A stretch of 64,000 nucleotides of DNA. Source: Planctomicrobium piriforme. Lineage in GTDB: Bacteria; Planctomycetota; Planctomycetia; Pirellulales; UBA1268. The DNA lies in contig CAMAVC010000005.1 of assembly GCA_945861585.1 (NCBI GenBank), forward strand, positions 1 to 64,000, given 5' to 3'. Position numbers and translations under genes: made by a program. Under the pieces are notes generated by a model, which ran no database searches, was not told the DNA's origin, and saw only the letters and a list, made by a program, of their open reading frames with translations. This document shows, one piece after another, positions 8,876 through 17,916 of this stretch (positions within the stretch are counted from its first letter, which is position 1; the number at the start of each line of letters is the position of its first letter).

Positions 8876-9799
8876 TCAATGATCGCGGGCGACGATCCAG
8901 CGTGCCAGCGCCTCGAGTGCGGCGGCCTGGCCACCGAGCCCGTGCACGGCCTCGGCCGCCTCGGAGGCGAGCGCCGCGGCCCGGCCCCGACTCTCCTCGA
9001 GGCCCACGATCGTCGGGAAGGTGAGCTTGCCGCGGCCGGCGTCCTTGCCCACGCGCTTGCCCATCGTCACTTCGTCGCCTTCGGCGTCGAGGATGTCGTC
9101 GGCGATCTGGAAGGCCAGCCCGAAGGCCCGGCCGTAGGCGGCGAGCATGGCGAGTTGGGCCACGGAGGCGCCCGCTGAGAGGCCTCCCAGCTCGAGGGCC
9201 GCGAGAAACAACGCGCCGGTCTTGCGGCGATGGATGCGCTCGAGCCAGGCCACCTGGTCGCCCGCCGGAGCAGCCGTCATGTCGGCGATCCAGCCGCGTT
9301 CGGCCGCGAGGTCGTCGGCCTGGCCTCCGACGAGCGCCTCGGCACCCGCCGCCCGGGCGAGCACCAGGCAGCCGCGGGCCGCGGTGGCCCGCGGCATCTC
9401 GCGGGCGAGCGTTTCGAAAGCGAGCGCCTGCAGGGCATCGCCGCAAAGGATCGCCGTGGCTTCGTCGAAGGCCTTGTGGCAGGTGGGCTGGCCGCGGCGG
9501 AGATCGTCGTCGTCCATCGCCGGGAGGTCGTCGTGGACGAGCGAGTAGGCGTGGATCATCTCGACGGCGATCGCCGCGCCGGCAGCGTCGGCCCAGGAGC
9601 CGCCGCAAGCGTCGGCCGCCCACAGCACGAGCGCCGGCCGCAGGCGCTTGCCCGGCGCGAGCAGGGCGTGCCGCATCGCCGCCACGAGCCGCGGCGCCGC
9701 TTCACCGGACAGGTCGAGAGCCGCTTCGAGCCGAGGTTCGACGAACGCCCGCGCGTCGTCGAGGGAACGGGTGATCGGCGGCGCCGCGGAAGCAGACAT
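8876..9799 (-). CDS. ispA: Polyprenyl (farnesyl/geranylgeranyl) diphosphate synthase
   Basis: The enzyme joins isopentenyl diphosphate units into C15-C20 chains. Both aspartate-rich Mg-binding motifs are visible: DDLPAMDDDD (first) and DDILD (second, in FQIADDILDAEGD), with GKRLRP near the N-terminus and the KTGALF region between them. About 307 aa from the ATG at 9799; ATGs at 9817 and 9868 are also in frame, none has a convincing ribosome site, and the extra residues are low in complexity. Chain length cannot be fixed from motifs alone, so ispA is a family-level symbol. It lies between xseB and dxs, a common bacterial order. Confidence 0.9.
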   Translation of the reverse strand: MSASAAPPITRSLDDARAFVEPRLEAALDLSGEAAPRLVAAMRHALLAPGKRLRPALVLWAADACGGSWADAAGAAIAVEMIHAYSLVHDDLPAMDDDDLRRGQPTCHKAFDEATAILCGDALQALAFETLAREMPRATAARGCLVLARAAGAEALVGGQADDLAAERGWIADMTAAPAGDQVAWLERIHRRKTGALFLAALELGGLSAGASVAQLAMLAAYGRAFGLAFQIADDILDAEGDEVTMGKRVGKDAGRGKLTFPTIVGLEESRGRAAALASEAAEAVHGLGGQAAALEALARWIVARDH

Positions 9800-9907
9800 G
9801 TCGGGCCCGAGAAGCATGGACGGACTGCCGGGCGCCAAACTGCCGGGAGACACCGGGCAGCCTGCCATGATCGGGCCCCGCAGAGGATCGAAAGGACCCT
9901 GAAAAGT

Positions 9908-10312
9908 CTAGGCTTCGGCCGAGGAATCGTCCATCCCGGGGAGCGTCTGTGATCGGGTGGCCTTCCGAGGCGAGGCCGCCCGCGCTGCCGACCTCCGGCC
10001 CACCCGTTCGCCGCCGCCGTTTCCCGGCAGGTCGGCCGGCGTGCCGTCGTGTGCATCGGAGAAAGGCTCGGTCGTCGGCCGTCCCTCGTCGTCGACCGCG
10101 GTAAGCACGCGAATTCGTTCCTCCGCGCGGGCGAGTTCCTCGTGAAGGCCGCGCAGGATCACCACGCCGCGCTCGTAGGCCGCGATCGAGTCGGTGAGCC
10201 CGAGGCCGCCTCCTTCGAGGCGATTGACGATGTCGGCGAGTTGGGAGAGCCCGTCTTCAAACGAGGGCGGCTGCGTCGAGTTTGCGGGCGTGGTGTCACT
10301 GGGGGCTGGCAT
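9908..10312 (-). CDS. xseB: Exodeoxyribonuclease VII small subunit
   Basis: XseB is the small subunit of the ATP-independent single-strand exonuclease VII. The core SFEDGLSQLADIVNRLEGG and ADSIAAYERGV-like region (about residues 17-65) is diagnostic. The 134-aa product is longer than the usual 60-90 aa because of a basic, Ser/Arg-rich, probably disordered tail of about 60 residues. The ATG at 10312 follows AGGAAAGGAT and overlaps the end of xseA by 17 bases, indicating translational coupling of the two subunits. Confidence 0.92.
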   Translation of the reverse strand: MPAPSDTTPANSTQPPSFEDGLSQLADIVNRLEGGGLGLTDSIAAYERGVVILRGLHEELARAEERIRVLTAVDDEGRPTTEPFSDAHDGTPADLPGNGGGERVGRRSAARAASPRKATRSQTLPGMDDSSAEA

Positions 10313-11531
10313 GGTGCGCGATCCTTTCCTGCGTGGCGATCGGAGTCGAGTCGATCGAGGTGACGGTGCTCGTGAGCCGGCCGTCGGCAAGCTGCGTGAC
10401 GATCGTCGAGCCGGCAGCCAGCACTGCGATCGAGGTGAGCGGCGCGGTTGCTCCCTCCGACGTGGTGACGGAGTAGCCGCGGGCGAGCAGTTTGAGCGGA
10501 CTGCCGGCGTCGAGCCGCGCGACCCCGGCCCGCAGGCGCTCGCCGGCCCGGTCTACGGCGGCGCGGGCCAGCCGTTCGAGCCGTGCGGCCCGCTCCGCGA
10601 CGAGCGAGCGTCGCTCCGTGACGAGCCGTGTGGGGTCGGCGAGGATGCGCGACCGGGCGAACTGACCGAGCCGCTCGCGGGCCATTTCCGCGCGCCGGGC
10701 GAGCCCGCTCTGCAGCCGCGCCGCAAACCCGCCGAGGGCCGCCGTCACCTGAGCCCGGTCCGGGGCGATCCGGATCGCAGCATCGGTCGGTGTGAGGGCC
10801 CGGACGTCGGCGGCGAGGTCGCACAGCGACACGTCGATTTCGTGCCCCACGCCCGACACGATCGGAATCGGTGAAGCGGCGACCGCCCGCACGAGCACCT
10901 CTTCGTTGAACGACCAGAGGTCTTCGAGGCTGCCTCCGCCCCTGACGAGCGCCACGACATCGACCGCGGGTACGATCCGTGCCACGAGGGCGAGCGCCGC
11001 GGCGAGCTCGTCCGCCGCGCCTGCCCCCTGCACCCGCGAAGGCACGACGAGCAGTTCGCAACCCTGCCAACGGCTGCGAAACGCCTCGAGGAAATCGGCG
11101 ACTGCGGCACCGCTCGGGCTCGTGACGACGGCGACACGGCGGGGAAATGCCGGGAGAGGCCGCTTGCGTTCCGGCAGGAAGAGCCCCTCGCGCTCGAGCT
11201 CCGCGTGCAGCTTGCGCAGCCGCGCTTCGAGCGTGCCGGTGCCGACGGCATGCAGCCGGTCGATCGTGAGCTGATAGGAGCCGCGGGGAGGGTAGACCTC
11301 GAGCCGGCCGTGGCAGATCACCTCGAGCCCATCGGCCGGCTCGATCGCGAGCGTGGGCACCGTGCCGCGCCATACGACCGCCTTGAGGATCGCACCGTCG
11401 TCCTTGAGCGACAGATACAAATGCCCCGACGAGGCCCGCACGAGGTTCGACACCTCGCCGGCCACCCACACATCGGCAAAGCCGGTCTCGAGCACCTGCT
11501 TGACGCGGGCGGTGACCTCTGAAACGCTCAT
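10296..11531 (-). CDS. xseA: Exodeoxyribonuclease VII large subunit
   Basis: XseA is the catalytic subunit of exonuclease VII. The 411-aa protein opens with the OB-fold (VWVAGEVSNLVRASSGHLYLSLKD, shown here only as a positional guide at about residues 20-45) and continues with the catalytic domain containing RGGGSLEDLWSFNEE and SGVGHEIDVSLCDLAADVRA. The ATG at 11531 has GGAGG only two bases away, a short spacing, but the residues upstream are not family-like. It is transcribed away from the MFS gene across an 83-base gap that must hold both promoters. Confidence 0.95.
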   Translation of the reverse strand: MSVSEVTARVKQVLETGFADVWVAGEVSNLVRASSGHLYLSLKDDGAILKAVVWRGTVPTLAIEPADGLEVICHGRLEVYPPRGSYQLTIDRLHAVGTGTLEARLRKLHAELEREGLFLPERKRPLPAFPRRVAVVTSPSGAAVADFLEAFRSRWQGCELLVVPSRVQGAGAADELAAALALVARIVPAVDVVALVRGGGSLEDLWSFNEEVLVRAVAASPIPIVSGVGHEIDVSLCDLAADVRALTPTDAAIRIAPDRAQVTAALGGFAARLQSGLARRAEMARERLGQFARSRILADPTRLVTERRSLVAERAARLERLARAAVDRAGERLRAGVARLDAGSPLKLLARGYSVTTSEGATAPLTSIAVLAAGSTIVTQLADGRLTSTVTSIDSTPIATQERIAHHASPQ

Positions 11532-11614
11532 GGCCTCCGCAGGCCGGTCGTCTTCGGCGTTTCGTCGGCGATCGCGCATGGCCGAAGTCTAGCAGTTTCG
11601 AGGCAGCGTTCCGC

Positions 11615-12928
11615 ATGGCCAGTGACCCGTCGGCATCGACATCTGCAGCCGCGGGGCCGCCGCGCGGCGCCTTGCTCGTCATCTTCCTCACGGTCTTCAT
11701 CGACCTGCTCGGCTTCGGCATCGTGCTGCCGGTGATGCCGCGGCAGGCCGAGCCCTATCTGGCGGCCCTCCAGCTCTCGCCGCTGGCCGGCGGCCTCGTG
11801 ATCGGACTCCTGTTCTCGGTGTTCTCGCTGATGCAGTTCCTGTTCAGCCCGGTGTGGGGCCGGCTCTCCGACCGAGTCGGTCGGCGGCCGATGCTGATCC
11901 TGAGCCTCGTGGGATCGGTCGTCTTCTACGCGCTCTATGGCTTTGCCGTCACGCTGCCACCGGAGCGGGCGCGGCTGGCGCTCGGCCTGATGATGCTCGC
12001 CAGGATCGGGGCCGGCATCGCCGGGGCGAGCGTGGGCACGGCGGCCGCGGTGATCGCCGACTGCACGACGCCGGAGAATCGGGCCCGGGGAATGGCGCTC
12101 ATCGGCATCGCCTTCGGCGCCGGCTTCACGCTCGGACCGCTGATCGCCTACTTCGGCCTCGCGCTCTTCGCCCGCCAGCCCTGGGGCGTGGGGGCGCTGG
12201 CCTCGCTGCTCTCGTTTGTGGCGCTCATGATCGCCGTGGCCGTGTTTCGGGAAACGCGCCGGCCCGACTCCCGGGCCGCGAAGGAGTTTTTCAGCCTCTC
12301 GCGCACGGCCGGTGTTCTGGCGCTGCCGGCCGTCGGTGCGCTCGTGCTCATCTATTTTCTGTCGATCTTCGCCTTCGCCAACTTCGAGGCCACGCTCGCG
12401 CGGTTCACGAAGGAGGGGTTCGGCATGAGCGACGACGGCAACTTCCTCTTGTTCGCCGGGATCGGGGCGGTGCTGATGGTCGCCGGCGGGCTCTACCGCC
12501 CGCTCGCCAAGCGGCTCCCCGAGACGCGCCTGCTGGGCACGGGGCTCGTGGTGCTCATTGTCGGCATGGCTGCCATCGGCGTGGTGGCGTGGCTCGTGCA
12601 TCGCGACGTCGAAGCCGGCCAGACGGTGGGGGCACCGCTGCGCTGGCTCTTCTATGCGGCGTCGGCCGCGGCCGTGGCAGGCTTTGCGTTCGTGAATCCG
12701 TCGGTGTCGGCGTTGATCTCGAAGCATGCCGATCCGGCGCGGCAGGGAGAGGTGCTCGGCGTGAATCAATCGTTCGCGTCGCTCGGCCGGATCCTCGGGC
12801 CGTTCGCCGGGTCGCTCCTGTTCACGCTCCACCCCTCGCGCACGCTTCCCTACGCCGCGGCTGTGGCCACATTGCTCGTCGTCGCCATGCTCCTGCCGCG
12901 GGCGGCGGCCGGGAGCAGCCGGCCGTGA
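11615..12928 (+). CDS. MFS transporter (TetA/drug:H+ antiporter-like)
   Basis: A 437-aa inner-membrane major facilitator with about 12 hydrophobic segments. The loop 2-3 motif is GRLSDRVGRRP (about residues 88-98), and DLLGFGIVLPVMP in the first helix is typical of the TetA-like DHA1 group. Substrate is unknown. The stop codon overlaps the GTG of the CbiX-type chelatase (GTGA), so the two are translated together; a metal or tetrapyrrole link is possible but unproven. Confidence 0.88.
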   Translation: MASDPSASTSAAAGPPRGALLVIFLTVFIDLLGFGIVLPVMPRQAEPYLAALQLSPLAGGLVIGLLFSVFSLMQFLFSPVWGRLSDRVGRRPMLILSLVGSVVFYALYGFAVTLPPERARLALGLMMLARIGAGIAGASVGTAAAVIADCTTPENRARGMALIGIAFGAGFTLGPLIAYFGLALFARQPWGVGALASLLSFVALMIAVAVFRETRRPDSRAAKEFFSLSRTAGVLALPAVGALVLIYFLSIFAFANFEATLARFTKEGFGMSDDGNFLLFAGIGAVLMVAGGLYRPLAKRLPETRLLGTGLVVLIVGMAAIGVVAWLVHRDVEAGQTVGAPLRWLFYAASAAAVAGFAFVNPSVSALISKHADPARQGEVLGVNQSFASLGRILGPFAGSLLFTLHPSRTLPYAAAVATLLVVAMLLPRAAAGSSRP

Positions 12929-13803
12929 CGAATCCGGCGCCGCGTTCGGCATCGTCGCGTTTGGCCGTCGTGCGGGGCCTCGGCGCGGCGGTCGCGACGC
13001 GGCCCGAAGTGATCGCAAGCCTCGGGCCCGGGCGTGGCGTGGTGATCGTCGGGCATGGAACGGCCGATCCGGTCGGGGCCGCTGAGACCCACGCCGTCGG
13101 GAGGCTCGTGGCGGACATGCTGCCCGGCGTGCCGGTGGAGGTGGGGTTTCTCGAGGTGATCGGTCCATCGATCGGCGACGCTCTCGCGGCCCTGGCAGCC
13201 CGTGGCTGCCGGCGAGCGGTCGCGGCGCCGTTGATCTTGTTCACGGCCGGCCATGCCAAACGCGACATTCCCGAAGCGCTCGATGCGGGCGGGCGAGCCG
13301 CGGGCGTCGTCGTCGAGCAGGCGGCAGCACTCGGCTGCCATCCCGCGATCGTCGGGCTCGCCCGCCGCCGTCGGCGTCACGCCGTGCGCGGGCTCGAGCC
13401 GGTGCCACCTGCGGCGACGGGGCTCGTGATGATCGGCCGCGGTTCGAGCGATCCACGTGCGGCGAGCCAACTCCTCGAGTTCACCGCAGCCACGCTCATG
13501 GCGGACGTGGCCACATGCCCGCAGTCGCTCACGGCCTGCCGCATTGGCCTCGGGTTCGTGGCCGCCGCACGGCCGGCGCTCGCCGATGCGATCGACGCGG
13601 CCGCGCTGGATCCCGGCATGCGCCGCGTCGTCGTGCAACCGCACCTTCTGTTTCGCGGACACGTCGAGGAGCAGGTGGCGGCTGCCGTGGCCCGGGCCGG
13701 CGAACGTCATCCGGCAGTCGAGTGGCTGCTCGCCGCGCGGCTGGGTGCCGAGCCCGAGGTGGCGGAGGCGCTCGTCGCCCGCGTCGCGGAAGCGGTGTGC
13801 TGA
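12925..13803 (+). CDS. CbiX-type sirohydrochlorin chelatase, two-domain
   Basis: CbiX/SirB proteins insert Co or Fe into sirohydrochlorin. The 292-aa product has two related halves: the first with GHGTADPVGAAE and GHAKRDIPEAL, the second with GRGSSDPRAA and PHLLFRGHVEEQV. Metal-binding histidines are therefore present in the first half and at the end of the second, while the His of the opening motif is replaced by Arg in the second half. The GTG at 12925 overlaps the MFS stop and is the best start. The TGA stop is the first codon of a 40-bp tandem repeat, so the native C-terminus may have been altered. Metal specificity cannot be read from sequence. Confidence 0.83.
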   Translation: MTNPAPRSASSRLAVVRGLGAAVATRPEVIASLGPGRGVVIVGHGTADPVGAAETHAVGRLVADMLPGVPVEVGFLEVIGPSIGDALAALAARGCRRAVAAPLILFTAGHAKRDIPEALDAGGRAAGVVVEQAAALGCHPAIVGLARRRRRHAVRGLEPVPPAATGLVMIGRGSSDPRAASQLLEFTAATLMADVATCPQSLTACRIGLGFVAAARPALADAIDAAALDPGMRRVVVQPHLLFRGHVEEQVAAAVARAGERHPAVEWLLAARLGAEPEVAEALVARVAEAVC

Positions 13804-13880
13804 ATCCGGAAGCCCGAGGCGTAAGCCGAAGGAATGCTTCTGAATCTGGAAGCCCGAGGCGTAAGCCGAAGGGATGCTTC
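13801..13880 (+). repeat. Tandem repeat, 2 x 40 bp (family C)
   Basis: Two adjacent 40-base units (13801-13840 and 13841-13880) differ at two positions only (base 7 C/T and base 33 A/G). Each begins TGAAT and contains GCCCGAGGCGTAAGCCGAAG, the family C unit also found at 5048 and 5107. The first TGA is the stop codon of the chelatase gene. Confidence 0.92.
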
Positions 13881-13978
13881 CGGCGGCCTGCGTCGCCGAA
13901 AAGAAACATCTCGCCACGAACGTCGCGAAGTGTCACAATGCTGGGATCGACCCAGGAGCCCGTGCGCGGGACGCAGTC

Positions 13979-16156
13979 ATGAGCGGTATGCCGAGACGAG
14001 AGGGAGCGTTCGATCCACGGAGCCTTGGTGGGCTCCTGACAGGCCTGGCCGTGTGCCTCGCGCTCTGCCCGCCGAGGCCGGTTGCCGCCGAGCAGCCGCC
14101 CACTGCCGTCGCCGCACAGCCGGCGCCCGCCGCGCAGCAGACCGCCGCCAAGCCCGGCCCCAACGATCGGCAGATCACGCTCGCCGTGCGCAGCTACCTC
14201 GAGCGCGAGCACTTCACTCGCCGGCCGATCGACGACGAGATCGCGCGCCGCTGGTTTGGCATCTTCCTCGAGTCACTCGACCCGATGAAGGTCTACTTTC
14301 TTCAGAGTGACGTCGACGCCTTCATGCAGAAGCGCGACTCGCTCGACGACCTCGTGAAACGGGGCGACGTGAGCTTCGCCTACGAGGTCTACAACCGGTT
14401 TCTGGAGCGGGTCGACGCCCGGCTGCCGCTCATCGAGAAACTGCTGGCCACGCCGCAGGACTTCACGAAAGACGAATCGATCGTGGTCGATCGCGACGAC
14501 ACGAAGTGGGCCGCCAGCGAAGCCGAGGCCGAGGACATCTGGCGGAAGCGGATCAAGTACGACCTGCTCGTGCAAAAAATGGAGAAGACGCCCGTGGAGG
14601 AAGCGAAAGACAAGCTGCTCCGCCGGTATCGCAGCTTCGCCAAGCGCATGCACCAGATGACGGCCGACGAGCTCCTCGAGACGTACCTCTCGTCGCTCAC
14701 GAGCAGCCTCGATCCGCATACGAGCTTCATGTCGCCCGGAACGCTTGAAAACTTCGAGATCGGCATGCGGCTTCAGCTCGACGGCATCGGCGCGTCGCTG
14801 AAGGGCGAGGACGGCTACACGACCGTCGCAGAGCTCGTGCCGGGCGGCGCGGCCGACAAGGACGGCCGGCTCCAGAAAAAGGACCGTGTCGTCGGCGTCG
14901 GCCAGAACGCAGAGGGGGAGATGGTCGATGTCGTCGACATGAATCTCAACGAGGTGGTGAAGCTGATTCGCGGCAAGCGCGGCACGATCGTGCGGCTCAA
15001 GGTGATCCCGGTCGGCCAGACCGCTCCCAAGATCTACGACATCACGCGGGCGAAGATCGAACTCAAGGACAGCGAAGCCCGCGGCGAGGTGATCGAGGAG
15101 GGCCGTAAGGCAGACGGTTCGCCCTTCCGCATCGGCGTCATCAACCTGCCGAGCTTCTACATGGACATGGCCGGAGCCCGGCAGGGGCAGGCCGAATACA
15201 AGAGCAGCACCCGCGACTGCAAACGGCTGCTCGACGAGTTCAAGCAGAAGGGTGTCGATTGCGTGGTGCTCGATCTGCGCAACAACGGCGGCGGCTCGTT
15301 GCCGGAGTCGATCTCGCTCACGGGCCTGTTCATCGACACCGGCCCCGTCGTGCAGATCAAGGACGCCGACAAGCGGGTGCAGCAGTACGACGACGTCGAT
15401 CCGGGCACGTCGTGGGATGGACCGCTCGTCGTGCTGACCAACAAGTTCAGCGCGAGCGCGAGCGAGATCGTGGCCGGAGCCATCCAGGACTACCGCCGCG
15501 GCCTCGTGATCGGCGACAAGGCGACCCACGGCAAGGGCACGGTGCAGAGCCTGCTCGATCTCGGCCGGCAGCTCTTCCAGCGGCTGCCAAACGCCCCCTC
15601 GCTCGGCGCGATCAAGATCACGATGCAACAGTTCTACCGCCCGGGCGGCCTGAGCACGCAGCTCGAGGGCGTGAAGAGCGACGTCGAACTGCCGAGCCTG
15701 ACCACGCACCTGCCCGTGGGCGAAGGAGACCTCGACCACGCCATCGCGTTCGACAAGGTGCCGGCGGCCACGTTTCAATCGAGCGGCCGCGTGAGCGACG
15801 ACATGCTGAAGACGCTGCGCGATCGCTCAGTCGGTCGCGTGCAGCAGAACGACGAGTTCAGCAAGGTGGCCAAGGACATCGCCCAATACGAGAAACGGAA
15901 ACAGGAAAAGACGATCTCGCTCGTGGAGTCGGAGTTCGCCCGCCAGTGGAACGAGGGCAAGGCGGCCGAAGACGAGGAAAAGAAGCTCGCCGAGGTCGAA
16001 GACCCGAAGCGGCCGATCGTGAAGCGCGACTTCTACTTCAACGAGGCGATGAACGTGGCGGTGGACTACCTCAACATGCTCGCCGGCGGCGCCGCCGGCC
16101 TCGCCCGCACGACCCCCGCTGCCGAAACGCAACGCCTCCAGCCCGTCGCGCCGTAG
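13979..16156 (+). CDS. Carboxy-terminal (tail-specific) processing protease, S41 family
   Basis: A 725-aa periplasmic Ser/Lys protease of the Prc/Tsp type, which degrades or trims exported proteins from their C-termini. A signal peptide (about 17-40) is followed by a Prc-like N-terminal helical domain. The PDZ domain (about 240-330) includes ELVPGGAADKDGRLQKKDRVVG. The S41 catalytic core has LDLRNNGGGSLPE, the nucleophile Ser in NKFSASASEIV (about 490) and the general base Lys in GDKATHGKGTVQ (about 513-520). A long C-terminal DUF3340-like charged region follows. Its length fits Prc rather than the shorter CtpA. The stop codon TAG is part of repeat family A at 16153, so the last residues may not be ancestral. 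Confidence 0.93.
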   Translation: MSGMPRREGAFDPRSLGGLLTGLAVCLALCPPRPVAAEQPPTAVAAQPAPAAQQTAAKPGPNDRQITLAVRSYLEREHFTRRPIDDEIARRWFGIFLESLDPMKVYFLQSDVDAFMQKRDSLDDLVKRGDVSFAYEVYNRFLERVDARLPLIEKLLATPQDFTKDESIVVDRDDTKWAASEAEAEDIWRKRIKYDLLVQKMEKTPVEEAKDKLLRRYRSFAKRMHQMTADELLETYLSSLTSSLDPHTSFMSPGTLENFEIGMRLQLDGIGASLKGEDGYTTVAELVPGGAADKDGRLQKKDRVVGVGQNAEGEMVDVVDMNLNEVVKLIRGKRGTIVRLKVIPVGQTAPKIYDITRAKIELKDSEARGEVIEEGRKADGSPFRIGVINLPSFYMDMAGARQGQAEYKSSTRDCKRLLDEFKQKGVDCVVLDLRNNGGGSLPESISLTGLFIDTGPVVQIKDADKRVQQYDDVDPGTSWDGPLVVLTNKFSASASEIVAGAIQDYRRGLVIGDKATHGKGTVQSLLDLGRQLFQRLPNAPSLGAIKITMQQFYRPGGLSTQLEGVKSDVELPSLTTHLPVGEGDLDHAIAFDKVPAATFQSSGRVSDDMLKTLRDRSVGRVQQNDEFSKVAKDIAQYEKRKQEKTISLVESEFARQWNEGKAAEDEEKKLAEVEDPKRPIVKRDFYFNEAMNVAVDYLNMLAGGAAGLARTTPAAETQRLQPVAP

Positions 16157-16174
16157 GACAGGCTTCAGCCTGTC
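16153..16174 (+). repeat. Repeat family A, copy 2
   Basis: Exact copy of the GTAG + GACAGGCT-TC-AGCCTGTC palindrome. Bases 16154-16156 are the TAG stop of the S41 protease gene. Confidence 0.9.
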
Positions 16175-16305
16175 ACCTCAACTCGATGATCGCCGGTTAC
16201 GGGATTGTCCCAGGTCGCGCCGTGCAACGACAGGGCAGGCGGCAACAGCCCGCATTCGCAGCCGGCGGTAGGCATGCTCGAATCCGGTCGTCTTGAGAGT
16301 CCACA

Positions 16306-16560
16306 ACTCGTGGGTTTGGATCTGGCGCCCATAGTCCTCAAGGACTCCCTTCTTCTGCGCGTGCCCACCGACCGTCTCCGCCGAAAGTTCTAGGCGCCTA
16401 CGAGTACGGGAGGCTCGGGGTTGCCCCTGCCGTTGAGACGGCGTATTTGACCAGCGCAGGCAGGAAGCCGGAGCGCAGGCAAATCCGAGTGAGCCGTAGC
16501 CTGGAGGGCGGAGGCGAACGTCCGGCGAGACGGTACGGGGTAACCCGGAGCCGGCTTGGG
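16306..16560 (+). repeat. Interspersed repeat family B, copy 3
   Basis: The 440-base gap between the S41 protease and the epimerase gene is occupied by this copy, which aligns with bases 1-256. Shared landmarks are CTGCGCGTGCCCACCGACCG, CCGCCGAAAGTTCT, GCGTATTTGACCAGCG and GGCGAACGTCCGGCGA. Its end, GACGGTACGGGGTAACC, matches copy 4 at 20319 better than copy 1. No gene is visible in the gap. Confidence 0.8.
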
Positions 16561-16597
16561 CGCGTTGAGAGAAAGCACCACAGTCCAGACGCCCGTC

Positions 16598-17440
16598 CTA
16601 CACGATCGCATCGATGCCGCGGAAGGAGTCGGGATACGCGAGCGTGAGCGGGATGTCGCGGAAGAGGAGCGACGGGTCGACGCGTTTGTCGGCGCCGCGC
16701 GTGCGCTCGGCGGCGGTGTCGAACGTGGGCGGCGGGCTGCCGGTGCGGGCGGCGAGGTGGGCGTACCAGTCGCGGCGGCGCACCGGATGGCCGTCCGAGA
16801 CCACGTAGAGTTGGCGGGCGTGCGGCGCCGCGGCGACGGCGACGACGATCCGGGCGGCGTCGTCCACATGGACGAGATTGAGCCAGCTGTCGGGGTCGGC
16901 GGCGATCGGCCGGCCGGCCTTCAGGTCGTCGAGGCGTGGGAGCCGGTCCGGGCCGTAGAGGCCGGCGAATCGGAGGGCCGTGCCGCGGTCGCCCGTGCGG
17001 GTGTGGAGCATCGCCTCTGCCTCGAGGAGCACGCGGCCCGCCTCGCGCGTCGGATGGGCGGGCGTCGTTTCATCGACGACGCTGCCGTCTTCGGTGCCCC
17101 ACACACCCGTCGAACTTGCGAACACGACGCGGGGAGCCCCGGGAATGGCGTCGAGCACGCGGCCGAGGCCCGCGACGTGCACGTCGCGATACGACGCTCC
17201 GGAGGCACGGTCGAAGCCGACCGCCCAGAAGAGCGTGTCGATGGCGGGGAGGTCGGGGAGCGCGGCGGGGGCGGTGACGTCGCCGATGATCGGATCGAGC
17301 CCTTCAGCGGCGAGCGATCGTGCCCGCTCCGCCGACCGGGTCACGGCATACACGCGGGCTCCCGCGTTCCGCCAGAGTCGTGCCACGCGCAGGCCGAGGT
17401 AGCCGCAGCCGACGACGAGTTTCACACCGGATTCGCTCAT
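16598..17440 (-). CDS. NAD(P)-dependent nucleotide-sugar epimerase-like SDR
   Basis: A 280-aa extended short-chain dehydrogenase/reductase of the YeeZ-like group. The N-terminal Rossmann motif reads VVGCGYLGLRVAR, a GxGxxG variant. SSTGVWG carries the Ser, but the usual YxxxK pair is not clear, so catalytic activity is uncertain. Substrate unknown. The ATG at 17440 overlaps the ruvX stop (ATGA). It is the last gene of the manC-hydrolase-ruvX run and ends just before repeat DNA. Confidence 0.8.
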   Translation of the reverse strand: MSESGVKLVVGCGYLGLRVARLWRNAGARVYAVTRSAERARSLAAEGLDPIIGDVTAPAALPDLPAIDTLFWAVGFDRASGASYRDVHVAGLGRVLDAIPGAPRVVFASSTGVWGTEDGSVVDETTPAHPTREAGRVLLEAEAMLHTRTGDRGTALRFAGLYGPDRLPRLDDLKAGRPIAADPDSWLNLVHVDDAARIVVAVAAAPHARQLYVVSDGHPVRRRDWYAHLAARTGSPPPTFDTAAERTRGADKRVDPSLLFRDIPLTLAYPDSFRGIDAIV

Positions 17441-17916
17441 CCGTCGAGGGCCCCGGGGCGGGCGGGCGTGGCGCCGGCTGCGTGCGCCTCCATCCATGCC
17501 GTGAGCAGGATCTGGGCGGCGATCGAGTCGGTGCGGGCCTTCTTCTTGCCGCGCGAAAGACCGAGGCCCGCGAGTTTGCCCGCGGCTTCGACCGACGTGT
17601 AGCGCTCATCGTGGAACGTCACCGGAAGTCCGGTGGCGACCGCGAGCCAGGCGCCGAACCGCTCGACCTCCACCGACATCCGACTGTCGCTGCCGTCGGC
17701 GTGGACGGGCAGGCCGACCACGAAGCCCATGACGTCTTCGGCGGCCGCCAGCTTCCGGAAGAAGGCCGTTTCTGCCGCCTCGTCGCCGGTCGGCATGTGG
17801 AAGGGCAGGGGGCTCGCGATGATCCGCTCGGCATCACAGATGGCGATCCCGATCCGCTTGCGGCCGTAGTCGATGCCGGCGACGCGGCCGGCGGGGATTG
17901 TGGCCCGGTCACTCAT
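17437..17916 (-). CDS. ruvX: RuvX/YqgF putative pre-16S rRNA nuclease / Holliday junction resolvase-like
   Basis: A 159-aa RNase H-fold nuclease of the YqgF family, implicated in 16S rRNA 5' maturation. The first catalytic Asp lies in GIDYGRKRIGIA (about 14-25), VVGLPVHADGS follows, and DERYTS carries the conserved Glu-Arg-Tyr. It overlaps its upstream neighbour by 8 bases and its downstream neighbour by 4, so the cluster is tightly coupled. The Ala/Pro-rich last 20 residues are not family-conserved. Confidence 0.93.
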   Translation of the reverse strand: MSDRATIPAGRVAGIDYGRKRIGIAICDAERIIASPLPFHMPTGDEAAETAFFRKLAAAEDVMGFVVGLPVHADGSDSRMSVEVERFGAWLAVATGLPVTFHDERYTSVEAAGKLAGLGLSRGKKKARTDSIAAQILLTAWMEAHAAGATPARPGALDG

